A program made the translations under genes and the position numbers. The notes beneath the pieces are model-generated. The model worked only from the letters and a program-made list of their open reading frames with translations. It ran no database searches and had not been told where the DNA came from. A stretch of 64,000 nt of DNA from positions 62,001-126,000 of the forward strand of contig NZ_CP063786.1 in NCBI RefSeq assembly GCF_025860405.1, written 5' to 3'. The DNA is from Tolypothrix sp. PCC 7712. GTDB taxonomy: Bacteria; Cyanobacteriota; Cyanobacteriia; Cyanobacteriales; Nostocaceae. This document shows, piece by piece, positions 1-8,761 of the stretch. Numbering within the stretch: the first letter of the stretch is position 1; each line of letters opens with the position of its first letter.

Positions 1-3000
1 AGGAAAGAAACTAGCACTGTACAAAAATTAATTGATACGGGTATTATTCGCCCAAACCAACAACGAACCACTATCCCTGTACAGATTACCAGTAATGAAA
101 GTACCTGTAAAATAATTATTAATCCAGAAACAGTACAGTATCCTGACAAATGGGTTAAACGCAGTCAGCTTATAAGTAATGAAAAGCCTGTCAGAGACGA
201 GCAGCAGGAAAAACGCAACCAAATACTCGGTAAAATTAACGAACGCCCTACAATCATGTTCCAAGATAAAGAACAAAAATTAGTAGGACTTTTAGGATTA
301 GCAGTTGATGAAAATCTAACCGAAAAAACCAAAAAGTATCTCGAAAAAGTAGGAATATTATACGAACAACTTCCTGTATCACAAGCTCGGTTAGAAGGCA
401 AAAAGGGAATGACTGTATTCGTACTTGATGAAACTACTATCAGCAGCGAATTAAGACAAACCTTTATTAACCGTGCTGGTGGTCATATCAAAAGTGCAGA
501 TACACCCTCACAACCCACTCCAATCATTCCCCAACAAACTGTATATTTTTATAATCCAAATCAACAATATACTTCTCCCGATGGAGCGCAGGTAGAAACT
601 AAAGAAGCTTTTGGATTAGTAGTCCCCGCACAAGACGCGATCACTGTAGCCACTTGGTTAGAATTGAAATCTACTGAAAACGACTATTTTATTGAGAGTA
701 ACACAGCTACATTCATTTTTAATAAAAATGAGATTAGTGAGAAAATAACCGAAGAATTAAATACTTTACTTGGAGAAGCTATTAATATTGGCGAAGCTGA
801 TGGTTTTGACCGCTACGAACAGCTTAGTGCAGATTTAAATCAAAAAGTTACAGATGAAGGTAGTCTTTTAAAATTAAACCATATTCCAGAAAATAGTGAT
901 TACCAAAAAGCTCTAAAAGCACTTCCTAACCGTCCAAGAGAACTCAATCAAGAAGATTCTCCAGTACCAATTGTTCCTGCTAAAGCTTTACCAGAAAAGA
1001 ATACAACTAATATTCAATTGAATACTAACGCCACAGTTGGAGTAATTTCACAAGTCTATCAAAACGCGGTTGAGATACAAGCAATAAATAATACACAATC
1101 AGAAACTAATAACCAGGCAATATTACTACCCAACTCGCGTCAAGCCGATCCAACTAAAGCTATTGAAATTTTGGGTAAGATAAGCGAAAAAAAAGTAGAA
1201 CAGCTGCGATCGCATCTTGAAACCCACCTCAAACCTATACTTGAAAATGACAAATCTAACTATGCATTACTGAGACAAGTCGCCTGGATCGGTGCAAAAT
1301 GGGATTTGAAGGATAAAGACTTTAAGCCAGGGGTACAGGACGACAAGTTGATGGAACTTGTTAAGCAAGTATATCCCGACGCTGATATTGTGCTGGTAAC
1401 TTATTCCGAGAACCCCGGTGCTGGCATTAACTATCACCGCGATGACTCCTACGCCGCGACGGAGGCCCGCAGCATTAATATCGGAAATTCTGACTGGGGC
1501 TATCGCGCTGCTAAGGAACGAATGGCATGGACTAGGGAAGAGAATCAGGACGCACCATATCAAGAGTTTAAACTTGAGTCGGGTACAGTAACCCGCTTTA
1601 ACTGCAAGAACGAACACGCTGCACTGAATACTGAGGCTGGCAGATGGTCTATCAACATCTGGTCAATTAAAAATGATCTGGGCAGAGAAAACAGCGTTCG
1701 CCAAAAATTTGAGAACTTCCTCACCTCAAACCAACCTCCTCGTGCGGTAGTCCAAACTAACAACGACCTCACCATCAAAGCTAACGAGTGGACACCAGGG
1801 GGAGAAATTAAAGTAGAGCGCAGTTATACCAGCCTCAGAGAAGTCGCCCAAAACATACCCTCACACCCTTCAAACCAACCAACTGTCGAAGAAATTATCG
1901 CCATTGGCAATTTCACTGCGGCACGCGCTGCTAATCCTCAGATTCCAGACAACCCAACTATATCTGGAAAACCAGTACCAATGATTTATTCGCTGCATCT
2001 GCACGGCGAAGCTGCCGCAGTACCAGTTGACACAACCATTGATGCTATGCGCGGACACGGTAGGATACACACTACCAGAGGTGTAGACTACCAAAAAACT
2101 TATGGTATCAATGAGGGAGATATTGCGATCGCCCAAGGTAAAAACGGCGAGCAAGTTGCTTTTCGGGTAGGTAAGCAATACAAAATTACCACCCAAATGA
2201 TTCAAGACCCAAGTTACCAGCAAGCCTGGGCGAGATGGGAGAAGCATTCACCAAAAGAACTTACCCAAACTCAAGCGAGTAAGAGTCAGGTATATGGCTT
2301 ATTCATGGAGCCACTAGGAGATTATGTCAATGGCAAAATTATTCCATTCCCAACCATCCAAAAACAACCTGCAACTCCAGTAAATATCAGCCCCGACTCC
2401 AAAGATGGGCTGGGAGTTGCACTCAGCCTTGCCACTGCACTCGCCAAAGAACAAGGCAAGCTGCAAAACGATTACCAAGTTTCAGTCAAAAATAATCCTG
2501 AAGCCCCCGCCGGGCAGTATGGAGTAGAAACCCATATCCAAAAACCTCAAGGGGTAGCATACGCATCCGCCGAACACGCATTTAATCACCAAAAGCAGTT
2601 GCATCCATCAGTTGATGAATACCAGCTAATGGTAGAAGTGCTTCAGGCTAAACTCGAACAACACCCCCGGCTAACTGAGGCGATCGCCAAACGCGGGGGA
2701 GTCAATTGGTTAGAGAATTGTACAAGCATTACTAATGCTCAGGATCAACAGTGGGAGGGTAAGGGTAAAGAATCCGCATTTATTCAAGCCCTTAGCGAAG
2801 CATATATGTATGTAGTTGCAAAAACACAACAAACTACAGTACAAACCCAGCAGGACAAGTCCCAACAGACTGCTCTGCGGCCCACAAATCCACTGTCCCA
2901 ACTCGAACCTATAAACGCCGCCGTCGCTGAACACATGAAAAAAGACATTGCGATGGCCCAAATAGCTACCCAGTTTATCGGTAAATCAGCTGCACCCCCC

Positions 3001-3957
3001 GGTACACCTTCAAGCACTCGAAATTACGAGCAAGCATGGGGGGAACGCGCCAACACAGGAAATTACTCAAAAGAAGACATCATTATGGTGTCCGGATCTG
3101 GCCCGTGGCGCGGAGTAACAAGCGAGCAAATTTCCCAAACATTTGAAAATCACTATAAACCCCTACTTGATAAGGCAATAGCAGCGAAAAGCTCTTTTCT
3201 AGTTGGAAACGCACAAGGAACTGACCAATTAGTTCAAAATTATCTTCAAGAAAAAGGGTACAAAGTAGAACAAACTTCCCAAGGATACACAGTATTTAAT
3301 CCTGTAGAAAACACCAAAGTTAGTAGCGATATTATTTCTGCCCATACACAAGTATCACATAATTCGTTGATTGCTAAAGACAAGAGCATTTTTTCATCAC
3401 AACAAAGCCAAGAACCAAATATTGACCAAGCACTCGCATCACCTGCTCAACCCAAAATGCAGCAGGTTGGAGCAATGGATAGCATTATCGAGCGGATGAA
3501 AGCTAATACAGTGCAAAATCTCCAAGACTGGTATATGGCAGCTGAAAAACTCGGTAAATCAGACACATATCTCAATAGAATTCAAGAGATAACTAATTTA
3601 TACATTCAAGAAAATATTAGTCTTGAGAATGCTTTTAAGGCAATGGAACAAGACATTAAAGAATTAGAAAAAGTTAATGAGATGACCAGTCTTGCTCAAC
3701 GTGTAGTTAAGACAATTGGACAAGAAGATATTAATGGCATTATGTCAGTCCAAACAGAAAAATATCAGATTGCTACTCAAACTCAAAACCAAACTTATTT
3801 AGTTAAAGATAAAAAGGATAATATCTTGTTATATGTCAAACAGGGAAAAACTCAAGTAAGTAACATCAGTGATAAAACATTACAAGATTTTCAAGTTATG
3901 AATCTTCGCATCAATAATGCACTCAAAGATATCAAAAAAGATTTAGTAGAGAGGTAA
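1..3957 (+). CDS. Giant multidomain protein, 5' end outside window (2OG-Fe(II) oxygenase / NADAR-like / SLOG-like)
   Basis: The reading frame is open from base 1, so the ATG at 256 is internal and the gene is cut by the window edge (about 1318 codons visible). Counting from that ATG, residues ~375-470 look like an AlkB-type 2OG-Fe(II) oxygenase: the HRDD motif starts with His394, a second His (454) follows in NEHAA, and an Arg sits in RWSINIW. Residues ~575-650 may be an ASCH/PUA-like barrel (weak). Residues ~755-870 resemble NADAR/YbiA (SAEHAFNHQK, then WEGKGKESAF and a Leu/Ala-rich helix). Residues ~945-1010 resemble a SLOG/YspA Rossmann module (VSGSGPWRG, VGNAQGTDQLV). The C-terminus is helical. 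In the known families these modules act on alkylated nucleic acids, ADP-ribose derivatives or nucleotides. The combined function is unknown. The next gene starts 7 bases downstream, so the two are probably co-transcribed. Confidence 0.8.
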   Translation, partial: RKETSTVQKLIDTGIIRPNQQRTTIPVQITSNESTCKIIINPETVQYPDKWVKRSQLISNEKPVRDEQQEKRNQILGKINERPTIMFQDKEQKLVGLLGLAVDENLTEKTKKYLEKVGILYEQLPVSQARLEGKKGMTVFVLDETTISSELRQTFINRAGGHIKSADTPSQPTPIIPQQTVYFYNPNQQYTSPDGAQVETKEAFGLVVPAQDAITVATWLELKSTENDYFIESNTATFIFNKNEISEKITEELNTLLGEAINIGEADGFDRYEQLSADLNQKVTDEGSLLKLNHIPENSDYQKALKALPNRPRELNQEDSPVPIVPAKALPEKNTTNIQLNTNATVGVISQVYQNAVEIQAINNTQSETNNQAILLPNSRQADPTKAIEILGKISEKKVEQLRSHLETHLKPILENDKSNYALLRQVAWIGAKWDLKDKDFKPGVQDDKLMELVKQVYPDADIVLVTYSENPGAGINYHRDDSYAATEARSINIGNSDWGYRAAKERMAWTREENQDAPYQEFKLESGTVTRFNCKNEHAALNTEAGRWSINIWSIKNDLGRENSVRQKFENFLTSNQPPRAVVQTNNDLTIKANEWTPGGEIKVERSYTSLREVAQNIPSHPSNQPTVEEIIAIGNFTAARAANPQIPDNPTISGKPVPMIYSLHLHGEAAAVPVDTTIDAMRGHGRIHTTRGVDYQKTYGINEGDIAIAQGKNGEQVAFRVGKQYKITTQMIQDPSYQQAWARWEKHSPKELTQTQASKSQVYGLFMEPLGDYVNGKIIPFPTIQKQPATPVNISPDSKDGLGVALSLATALAKEQGKLQNDYQVSVKNNPEAPAGQYGVETHIQKPQGVAYASAEHAFNHQKQLHPSVDEYQLMVEVLQAKLEQHPRLTEAIAKRGGVNWLENCTSITNAQDQQWEGKGKESAFIQALSEAYMYVVAKTQQTTVQTQQDKSQQTALRPTNPLSQLEPINAAVAEHMKKDIAMAQIATQFIGKSAAPPGTPSSTRNYEQAWGERANTGNYSKEDIIMVSGSGPWRGVTSEQISQTFENHYKPLLDKAIAAKSSFLVGNAQGTDQLVQNYLQEKGYKVEQTSQGYTVFNPVENTKVSSDIISAHTQVSHNSLIAKDKSIFSSQQSQEPNIDQALASPAQPKMQQVGAMDSIIERMKANTVQNLQDWYMAAEKLGKSDTYLNRIQEITNLYIQENISLENAFKAMEQDIKELEKVNEMTSLAQRVVKTIGQEDINGIMSVQTEKYQIATQTQNQTYLVKDKKDNILLYVKQGKTQVSNISDKTLQDFQVMNLRINNALKDIKKDLVER

Positions 3958-3964
3958 TTTTACT

Positions 3965-4735
3965 ATGAAAGAATTAATCGAGTTTCCAGCAGAAGGTTTA
4001 ACTCCAGCAATGCAAGCTTGTCTCCTTAGAGAATTGATCGCACAACTTAATATACCTGATGAGAAATTTGAAGAATATGCAAAAAATCCTCCAACTGCTG
4101 AGGAACGACAAGAAGCTGTGTTAAAGTTAAATTCAGAAATGAATAGAATCAGTGAAATAGCACAAGAGGAAGTAAAGTTAAGCTCCACAGAAATTGAACT
4201 TATCAATTTTGTTAATCCAGTTAGTCCAGAGTCACCTTTACAACCCGAAGTAAGCCAGTCAAAAGAAAATACAATTGAGCCAGATGTTCTAAAAAACTTT
4301 ACAAATAAAAATGACGACAAGAATGGCAATCTAGTAGAAGAAGGTCAATACGATAAAGTACAATCTATTATCGCTAATTTCCAAATTCAACAATTTGTTA
4401 TTCCTGTAATTTTAGACTGCTTAAATATATTCGGTAAACCAGACAAAGAGACACAAAGTATTATTTATAAAGGTGAGGCATATACTGCAAGCCTAAAATT
4501 AGAAGAAAATTCACAAACTCTTAGCCTTGATAGAAATTCGCCTGATTCAGAAGCAAGCCAAGAAGCATTGCTAGCATCTCGTAATAATAGCTCAGAGAAT
4601 TACTCTATCATCATCAATAACCTTACCCATAATGAATTTGAACTGTTTAAGGCTCTGTTCGATGAGCAACAAGCACGCTGCGAACAGAACCAACAACAAT
4701 TCAAAAACCAGAATGCTGTTCAAGAGATAGATTAA
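3965..4735 (+). CDS. Hypothetical protein, acidic, downstream of the giant protein
   Basis: A 256-residue protein that I do not recognise. The ATG follows the upstream stop by 7 bases, and GAGAGG lies just before it, overlapping the upstream gene's last codons. This suggests an operon with translational coupling. It is rich in Glu, Asn and Gln and has no transmembrane segment. The N-terminal third is predicted helical (PAMQACLLRELIAQLN). The C-terminal half (from about residue 130) alternates hydrophobic stretches and ends in a Gln-rich helix. No catalytic motif is visible. It probably serves the same process as the giant protein because of the coupling. Confidence 0.65.
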   Translation: MKELIEFPAEGLTPAMQACLLRELIAQLNIPDEKFEEYAKNPPTAEERQEAVLKLNSEMNRISEIAQEEVKLSSTEIELINFVNPVSPESPLQPEVSQSKENTIEPDVLKNFTNKNDDKNGNLVEEGQYDKVQSIIANFQIQQFVIPVILDCLNIFGKPDKETQSIIYKGEAYTASLKLEENSQTLSLDRNSPDSEASQEALLASRNNSSENYSIIINNLTHNEFELFKALFDEQQARCEQNQQQFKNQNAVQEID

Positions 4736-4736
4736 A

Positions 4737-4982
4737 TTAAATCAACCCAAAGCACACACCATACGAAAAAGCTATAAACCCCAAAACTAGCTTGTTATTA
4801 AAACTCAAGGGAGTTTTGGGGCAAATAATAACCGCAACAGAAAAATAGTAAAAAGACGCAGTAAAATCAAACAAACTCGTCGGGTTAATAGGTAATCTAC
4901 CTAACCCGACCAAACATAGCATTACTATTAAAGACCAAACAACAATATTTTCTATCCATTCTAAAAGGTTATTGAAATTCAT
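4737..4982 (-). CDS. Small membrane protein, hypothetical
   Basis: An 81-residue ORF with three hydrophobic stretches that could be transmembrane helices (about residues 13-30, 43-56 and 65-81). It converges on the preceding gene with only one base between stop codons. No clear Shine-Dalgarno sequence precedes the ATG. I know no family for it. The regular hydrophobic pattern makes it more plausible than a random ORF, but it could be spurious. Confidence 0.4.
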   Translation of the reverse strand: MNFNNLLEWIENIVVWSLIVMLCLVGLGRLPINPTSLFDFTASFYYFSVAVIICPKTPLSFNNKLVLGFIAFSYGVCFGLI

Positions 4983-5238
4983 AAAAAATCGTTTATTACT
5001 CCCTAAATTTGATAAATACTATTAAAACTAAAACCGATCAATAAAATTGCCTAGTAAATATATTGCTTAATGAAAACTACACAAACCATCCCGTGACTTT
5101 GTAAATTTTTTAAAATTAAAAATAAAGTTTTTAAATAAGCTGATTAATTTATAGTAACTGTAAAGATTAAGAAACAGTAAAAAGTAAGTGCTATAAGTAT
5201 TATTATCAGGGACAATACTAAACCAAACAGTATGTAAT

Positions 5239-6027
5239 ATGAAACCTATTAATGTTGTCATCATTGAAAATGAGAACATATCTAGGGTCGGTGCGGCGAC
5301 GATATTATCTGAAACTGGTAAAATCCAGGTATGTGGCCTTGCAAAAACCGGAAAAGAAGGAATAGAAATTGTTGACCAACAAAAGCCAGATATCGTGGTG
5401 ATAAATATTGATTTACCTGATATCAATGGCACTGATGTCATAAGTTTAATTAAATGCAAACACACATCAATTAAAATAGTGGTTATGACTGCAAATAGCA
5501 GCCGAGATACCATTAACGCAGCAATTAGTAATGGCGCAGACTGCTACTACTGTAAAAATAATGCCAGAGAAGAAGTAGGAGAAAGATTCATTGAAGCAGT
5601 AATGGCTGCATACAATAACGAATCATGGATTGACCCAACTATTAATCGCATTTTGATTGATAATCTTAGGTCAAATGACACAGCCGATAAAAATTCACTA
5701 GATTTGTTAAGTGATTTCTCTAGTAAAGAAATTACAGTTCTCAAATTAGCGGCTGGTGGCATGAAAAATAATGAAATTGCTAATGTCATGTATGTTTCCG
5801 AAGGTACAGTCAGGTCATATTTACATAATTCATTTATCAAGTTAGGAGTCAAAGATAGATTAAACGCTATCCGGGAAGCTATCCGCCTGGGAATCCTCAG
5901 CTTTGCAGACATGAAAATCGAAGAAGAAATTACTCAAGAAACCCACACAAGGGTCAAAACCAACCAAAATAGTCAAAAGGATACAGCTAAAACGAGTAAT
6001 AAGGGATACAAAGGCTGGGTTGCCTAG
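5239..6027 (+). CDS. NarL/LuxR-type response regulator with a degenerate receiver
   Basis: A 262-residue protein. Residues 1-125 have the CheY-like receiver fold and ~160-225 a LuxR-type HTH (SSKEITVLKLAAGG, NEIANVMYVSEGTVRSYL, then a KLGVKDR turn) that binds DNA. The phospho-acceptor position reads Asn56 instead of Asp (NIDLPDING against the usual DIxMPxxxG). The acidic pair near the N-terminus is Glu10-Asn11 instead of Asp-Asp. The Thr in VVMTA and the Lys in CYYCKNN are kept. Aspartyl phosphorylation is therefore unlikely, and the protein probably responds to another signal or works constitutively. A polar 40-residue tail follows the HTH. No sensor kinase is nearby. It converges on the next gene with 4 bases between stops. 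Confidence 0.85.
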   Translation: MKPINVVIIENENISRVGAATILSETGKIQVCGLAKTGKEGIEIVDQQKPDIVVINIDLPDINGTDVISLIKCKHTSIKIVVMTANSSRDTINAAISNGADCYYCKNNAREEVGERFIEAVMAAYNNESWIDPTINRILIDNLRSNDTADKNSLDLLSDFSSKEITVLKLAAGGMKNNEIANVMYVSEGTVRSYLHNSFIKLGVKDRLNAIREAIRLGILSFADMKIEEEITQETHTRVKTNQNSQKDTAKTSNKGYKGWVA

Positions 6028-6031
6028 AAAA

Positions 6032-6652
6032 TTAATCAACTGCAATTATGCAGCCGCCTGAATACTTCTTCTGCTGGCGGCAAGTTTTAATGATGGCGGC
6101 GTTTTTCATATAAATACTACGCGCTACCTTACCTTCATTGGATTTAGCCCAATCCAGAAGCTTTTTATCTTCGGGTTGTAAGATGGCAGATCCAGAAGCC
6201 GCCTGCTGAAAAGTTACACTTCCAGCAATGGTCTTGTGTGTAAAAACACCAATTGCAGTCCCTAAAGCCAGTACAAAACCCAATACTCCCGCTACTTGTG
6301 CCAATCGCCAATTACTTACACCCAAGAGAGGCAATGCCCCACCAGCTTGCTTAGTCATCTTAATTAAATCCTTAGCGGCTTGGGCGATCGCATTTTTTTG
6401 TTGCTGTATTGCCACCTTAGAAGCACTATTTAACTTATCGTCCACCATGTCAGCCCAACCCACCACAAGCGAGTCAAGCCTACCAGGTAGTTGCTGTAAC
6501 GCAAATTGGGTTGTACCTAGTTCGGCATATAGATTAAACAAGGGGTCATCAGGTCTAACACCCAATTTAAGTATCCAATCAGTGACCTCTGCTTTCTTTT
6601 CTTCAGAATATTCTGCAATTACTTTTTCAACAACTTTTGCAATATTGGTCAT
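6032..6652 (-). CDS. Hypothetical single-pass membrane protein
   Basis: A 206-residue protein. The first ~110 residues are helical and charged. One transmembrane segment follows at about 120-138 (VAGVLGFVLALGTAIGVF), then a soluble tail with three Cys near the end. I do not recognise the family with certainty; similar proteins occur beside partition genes on cyanobacterial plasmids as far as I recall. It is the last gene of a leftward three-gene run with the two ParA-like ATPases (55-base gap to the upstream gene), so it may be a membrane partner of them. Confidence 0.6.
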   Translation of the reverse strand: MTNIAKVVEKVIAEYSEEKKAEVTDWILKLGVRPDDPLFNLYAELGTTQFALQQLPGRLDSLVVGWADMVDDKLNSASKVAIQQQKNAIAQAAKDLIKMTKQAGGALPLLGVSNWRLAQVAGVLGFVLALGTAIGVFTHKTIAGSVTFQQAASGSAILQPEDKKLLDWAKSNEGKVARSIYMKNAAIIKTCRQQKKYSGGCIIAVD

Positions 6653-6707
6653 AGGTTGTTTAAACAGTTAATTTAAAACCTCACTGTCAATTTGGTAAAG
6701 ATAATAC

Positions 6708-7514
6708 TTACCATTCTTCAGATTCAATATTTTCATTTACATCAAAATTGGAAGGATTTTGTTGATTTGCACCTACAGAAGCTAGTTTTGTACAGTGATT
6801 ACCTAATCCTAAATAATTCAAAGCAATCTCATTAGAAACAATAGAATTATTAAAATTCTCTATCCAGTTGAATACTATTGAACGCTGAATAGTATTAAGA
6901 GGCGAGTTAGTTTCAATAAGTTGAGCATAGGGTAAACCAGTATCCTCAAGCAACTCGTAAAATTCGTTATGCAATCCCCCCAAAACTAGCTCCAAGCCAT
7001 TTAATTTTTTAATATCAGCTTGGAATCTACTACCTTCATAGTATCGAAATTGCTTGCCAAAGTAATAATTTTTGATAACAACATAGTCAACTTGACTACC
7101 AAAATGCTGGTATAAATCCTCAAGATAATCTTCAACACAGTCTTTACGATGTGATATCGGGTGCAAGAAAGTAACACGATATCCGAGATGGTTAAGATTT
7201 TCTATCAGTGAAACATCTTTATCAAAAAACTTGAACTCTTGATGGTTTTGACCTGGCATATCTGTCAAAACTACATCAATATTTGGAAACATTTCTAAGT
7301 CAAGTAATAATCTATCTGAATCGCCCCTAGACAATCCCAAATGGTTTATTTCAAAACCTTTTGATTTATACATCGACAGTTTGTTACGATAACCGTGGTA
7401 GAAAATACGCGCATTGCATTTACTTTTCAAGTACAATTCCAGCAAGAGCCGAGAAACTGTGGACTTACCCACACGCGCATCACCCGATGTAATTACAAAA
7501 CGCTTTTTAAACAT
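6708..7514 (-). CDS. ParA/MinD-like P-loop ATPase, copy 2
   Basis: About 268 residues. The N-terminus carries a deviant Walker A motif (GDARVGKST) in the SIMIBI/ParA style, followed by a helix and a strand. A Walker-B-like strand (VVLTDMPGQ) and a later strand (VDYVVIKNYYFG) resemble those of the next gene. ParA-family ATPases position plasmids or protein complexes. The signature Lys of the deviant Walker A (KGG) is replaced by Ala-Arg, so the ATPase cycle may differ. A longer form from a TTG at 7520 is possible, but the ATG at 7514 is preferred. It lies 23 bases downstream of its paralogue in a leftward operon. Confidence 0.7.
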   Translation of the reverse strand: MFKKRFVITSGDARVGKSTVSRLLLELYLKSKCNARIFYHGYRNKLSMYKSKGFEINHLGLSRGDSDRLLLDLEMFPNIDVVLTDMPGQNHQEFKFFDKDVSLIENLNHLGYRVTFLHPISHRKDCVEDYLEDLYQHFGSQVDYVVIKNYYFGKQFRYYEGSRFQADIKKLNGLELVLGGLHNEFYELLEDTGLPYAQLIETNSPLNTIQRSIVFNWIENFNNSIVSNEIALNYLGLGNHCTKLASVGANQQNPSNFDVNENIESEEW

Positions 7515-7537
7515 AATCAACCAAGCAAACTATTCAA

Positions 7538-8446
7538 TTAAGCAGCTATATCTTGAGATGGTAAATTTGCATCTTGGTTTTTAGCTTTTTCTTTTTCTTC
7601 GTTTTCTCTAAGCTCTTTAGACTTTTCTACAACTGCTGGATAGTAACAGTCATCTGATTGTATATCAAAACCCAATAAATTAAATGCTGGCTTAATTTGC
7701 GCTTCAAACTCAGCAAGCCAAGATTTAATTCTTGACTTAATTACAATATTTGTTTCTTTATGAGTCTGACCTTCATTAAAGGTTAAAGCATGGCGGTCAA
7801 GAAAGTCATAAGACTTGTAGAATAAATCTGGCATTACAAGTTCTATTAGACTTTCTGCAAGCATATTCTGACGTAGGGAAGAGTCATTATATCGCTCAAA
7901 CTTTTCTTCTTCACCATGAAAGAGATTTTTGACAACAATATAATCTACTTGGTCTTTACAAAGTTCACGAAGTTTTTCTAAAACATTTATAGAGTCAAGA
8001 ACTCTACTAATCACTGAAACCATTGTTACTCGACAATTAATTTCAGTTTTCAGAACTTCAAAAAATGCAAGCTCTTTAACATAACTTTCAAAAAAACCTC
8101 CAGATTGTGCAGGTAAGTCTAATAATGTGATAGGACAATCACTCTCATCTAGATTAATTAATAAATCGTCAGCACCACCTCTATGAAAAATATCAATATA
8201 ACGTATTATTGGGCGGTAATCTTTTTGAAAATATCTTTCTATTTGAGGATTCCTTAAGTCAGCTTCATAAGCAACACAGGGTAGATTTTTATTAATGTAA
8301 AGTTGAAATATTGCTCGTGCAAAGGTACTTTTACCCACGCCACCTTTATCACCTGTTATAATTATCAGTCGCTTTTGAGGTTTACCATTAGTATTGGAGG
8401 AAGTATTATTTGACATGGCTGGTTGTTCTTTATTTTTTCGGGTCAT
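7538..8446 (-). CDS. ParA-like P-loop ATPase, copy 1
   Basis: A 302-residue protein. It has the canonical deviant Walker A of the ParA/MinD/ArsA group (GDKGGVGKST, residues ~31-40), a following strand with Asp (AYEADLRNP), and a switch/Walker B strand (ITLLDLPAQ). The C-terminal ~40 residues are polar and Glu/Lys-rich. It shares its layout and several motifs (LDLPAQ, VDYIVVKN, HG) with the next gene, so the two are probably an old tandem duplication. The ParB-domain gene is ~4.5 kb away on the same strand. The role is probably partition or spatial organisation of the element; a conjugation accessory role (StbB-like) is possible. First gene of its operon. Confidence 0.75.
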   Translation of the reverse strand: MTRKNKEQPAMSNNTSSNTNGKPQKRLIIITGDKGGVGKSTFARAIFQLYINKNLPCVAYEADLRNPQIERYFQKDYRPIIRYIDIFHRGGADDLLINLDESDCPITLLDLPAQSGGFFESYVKELAFFEVLKTEINCRVTMVSVISRVLDSINVLEKLRELCKDQVDYIVVKNLFHGEEEKFERYNDSSLRQNMLAESLIELVMPDLFYKSYDFLDRHALTFNEGQTHKETNIVIKSRIKSWLAEFEAQIKPAFNLLGFDIQSDDCYYPAVVEKSKELRENEEKEKAKNQDANLPSQDIAA

Positions 8447-8761
8447 AATATTGTTTACAAAGTGGCTAAACTTTGTTTTGTCAGGTTAATATCAATCTAA
8501 ATTTTTAAATTTGTAAACAAAAAATTCATAAATTAAATTAATGCAATAGGTAAATCAGCAACTATATTGCTCAATAAAATCTTCCTAATTTATTTTGAAT
8601 AAACTACTCTGAGTATGTAACCTATCGCTTAAAAAACCAAGCAACAAAATTCCATATTAAAACAACATTTGTTGATATGTAAATTAGTCATAAATTTTAT
8701 GTCGTTTAAAGTAACTTGACTTTCAAAAAAGGCATTATGATATTTTGATGGTAAATAATCT
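8447..8761 (+). promoter_or_regulatory. Divergent promoter region, AT-rich
   Basis: The region separates the leftward ParA-like operon from the rightward Rpn-family gene and is very AT-rich, with no ORF. A possible promoter for the rightward gene is TTGACT (8716-8721), a 17-base spacer and GATATT (8739-8744), which would put the transcript start just upstream of the ATG at 8762. The leftward promoter is not obvious. Confidence 0.35.

Noticed and set aside
1870..2247. 125-codon ORF on the opposite strand of the giant gene (and similar ORFs inside the caspase and FtsK genes)
   Set aside because: Antisense shadows of long coding frames with well-supported protein domains.
256..3957. ATG at 256 as start of the giant protein
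   Set aside because: The frame is open back to base 1 with protein-like composition and no ribosome site before 256, so the gene starts outside the window.
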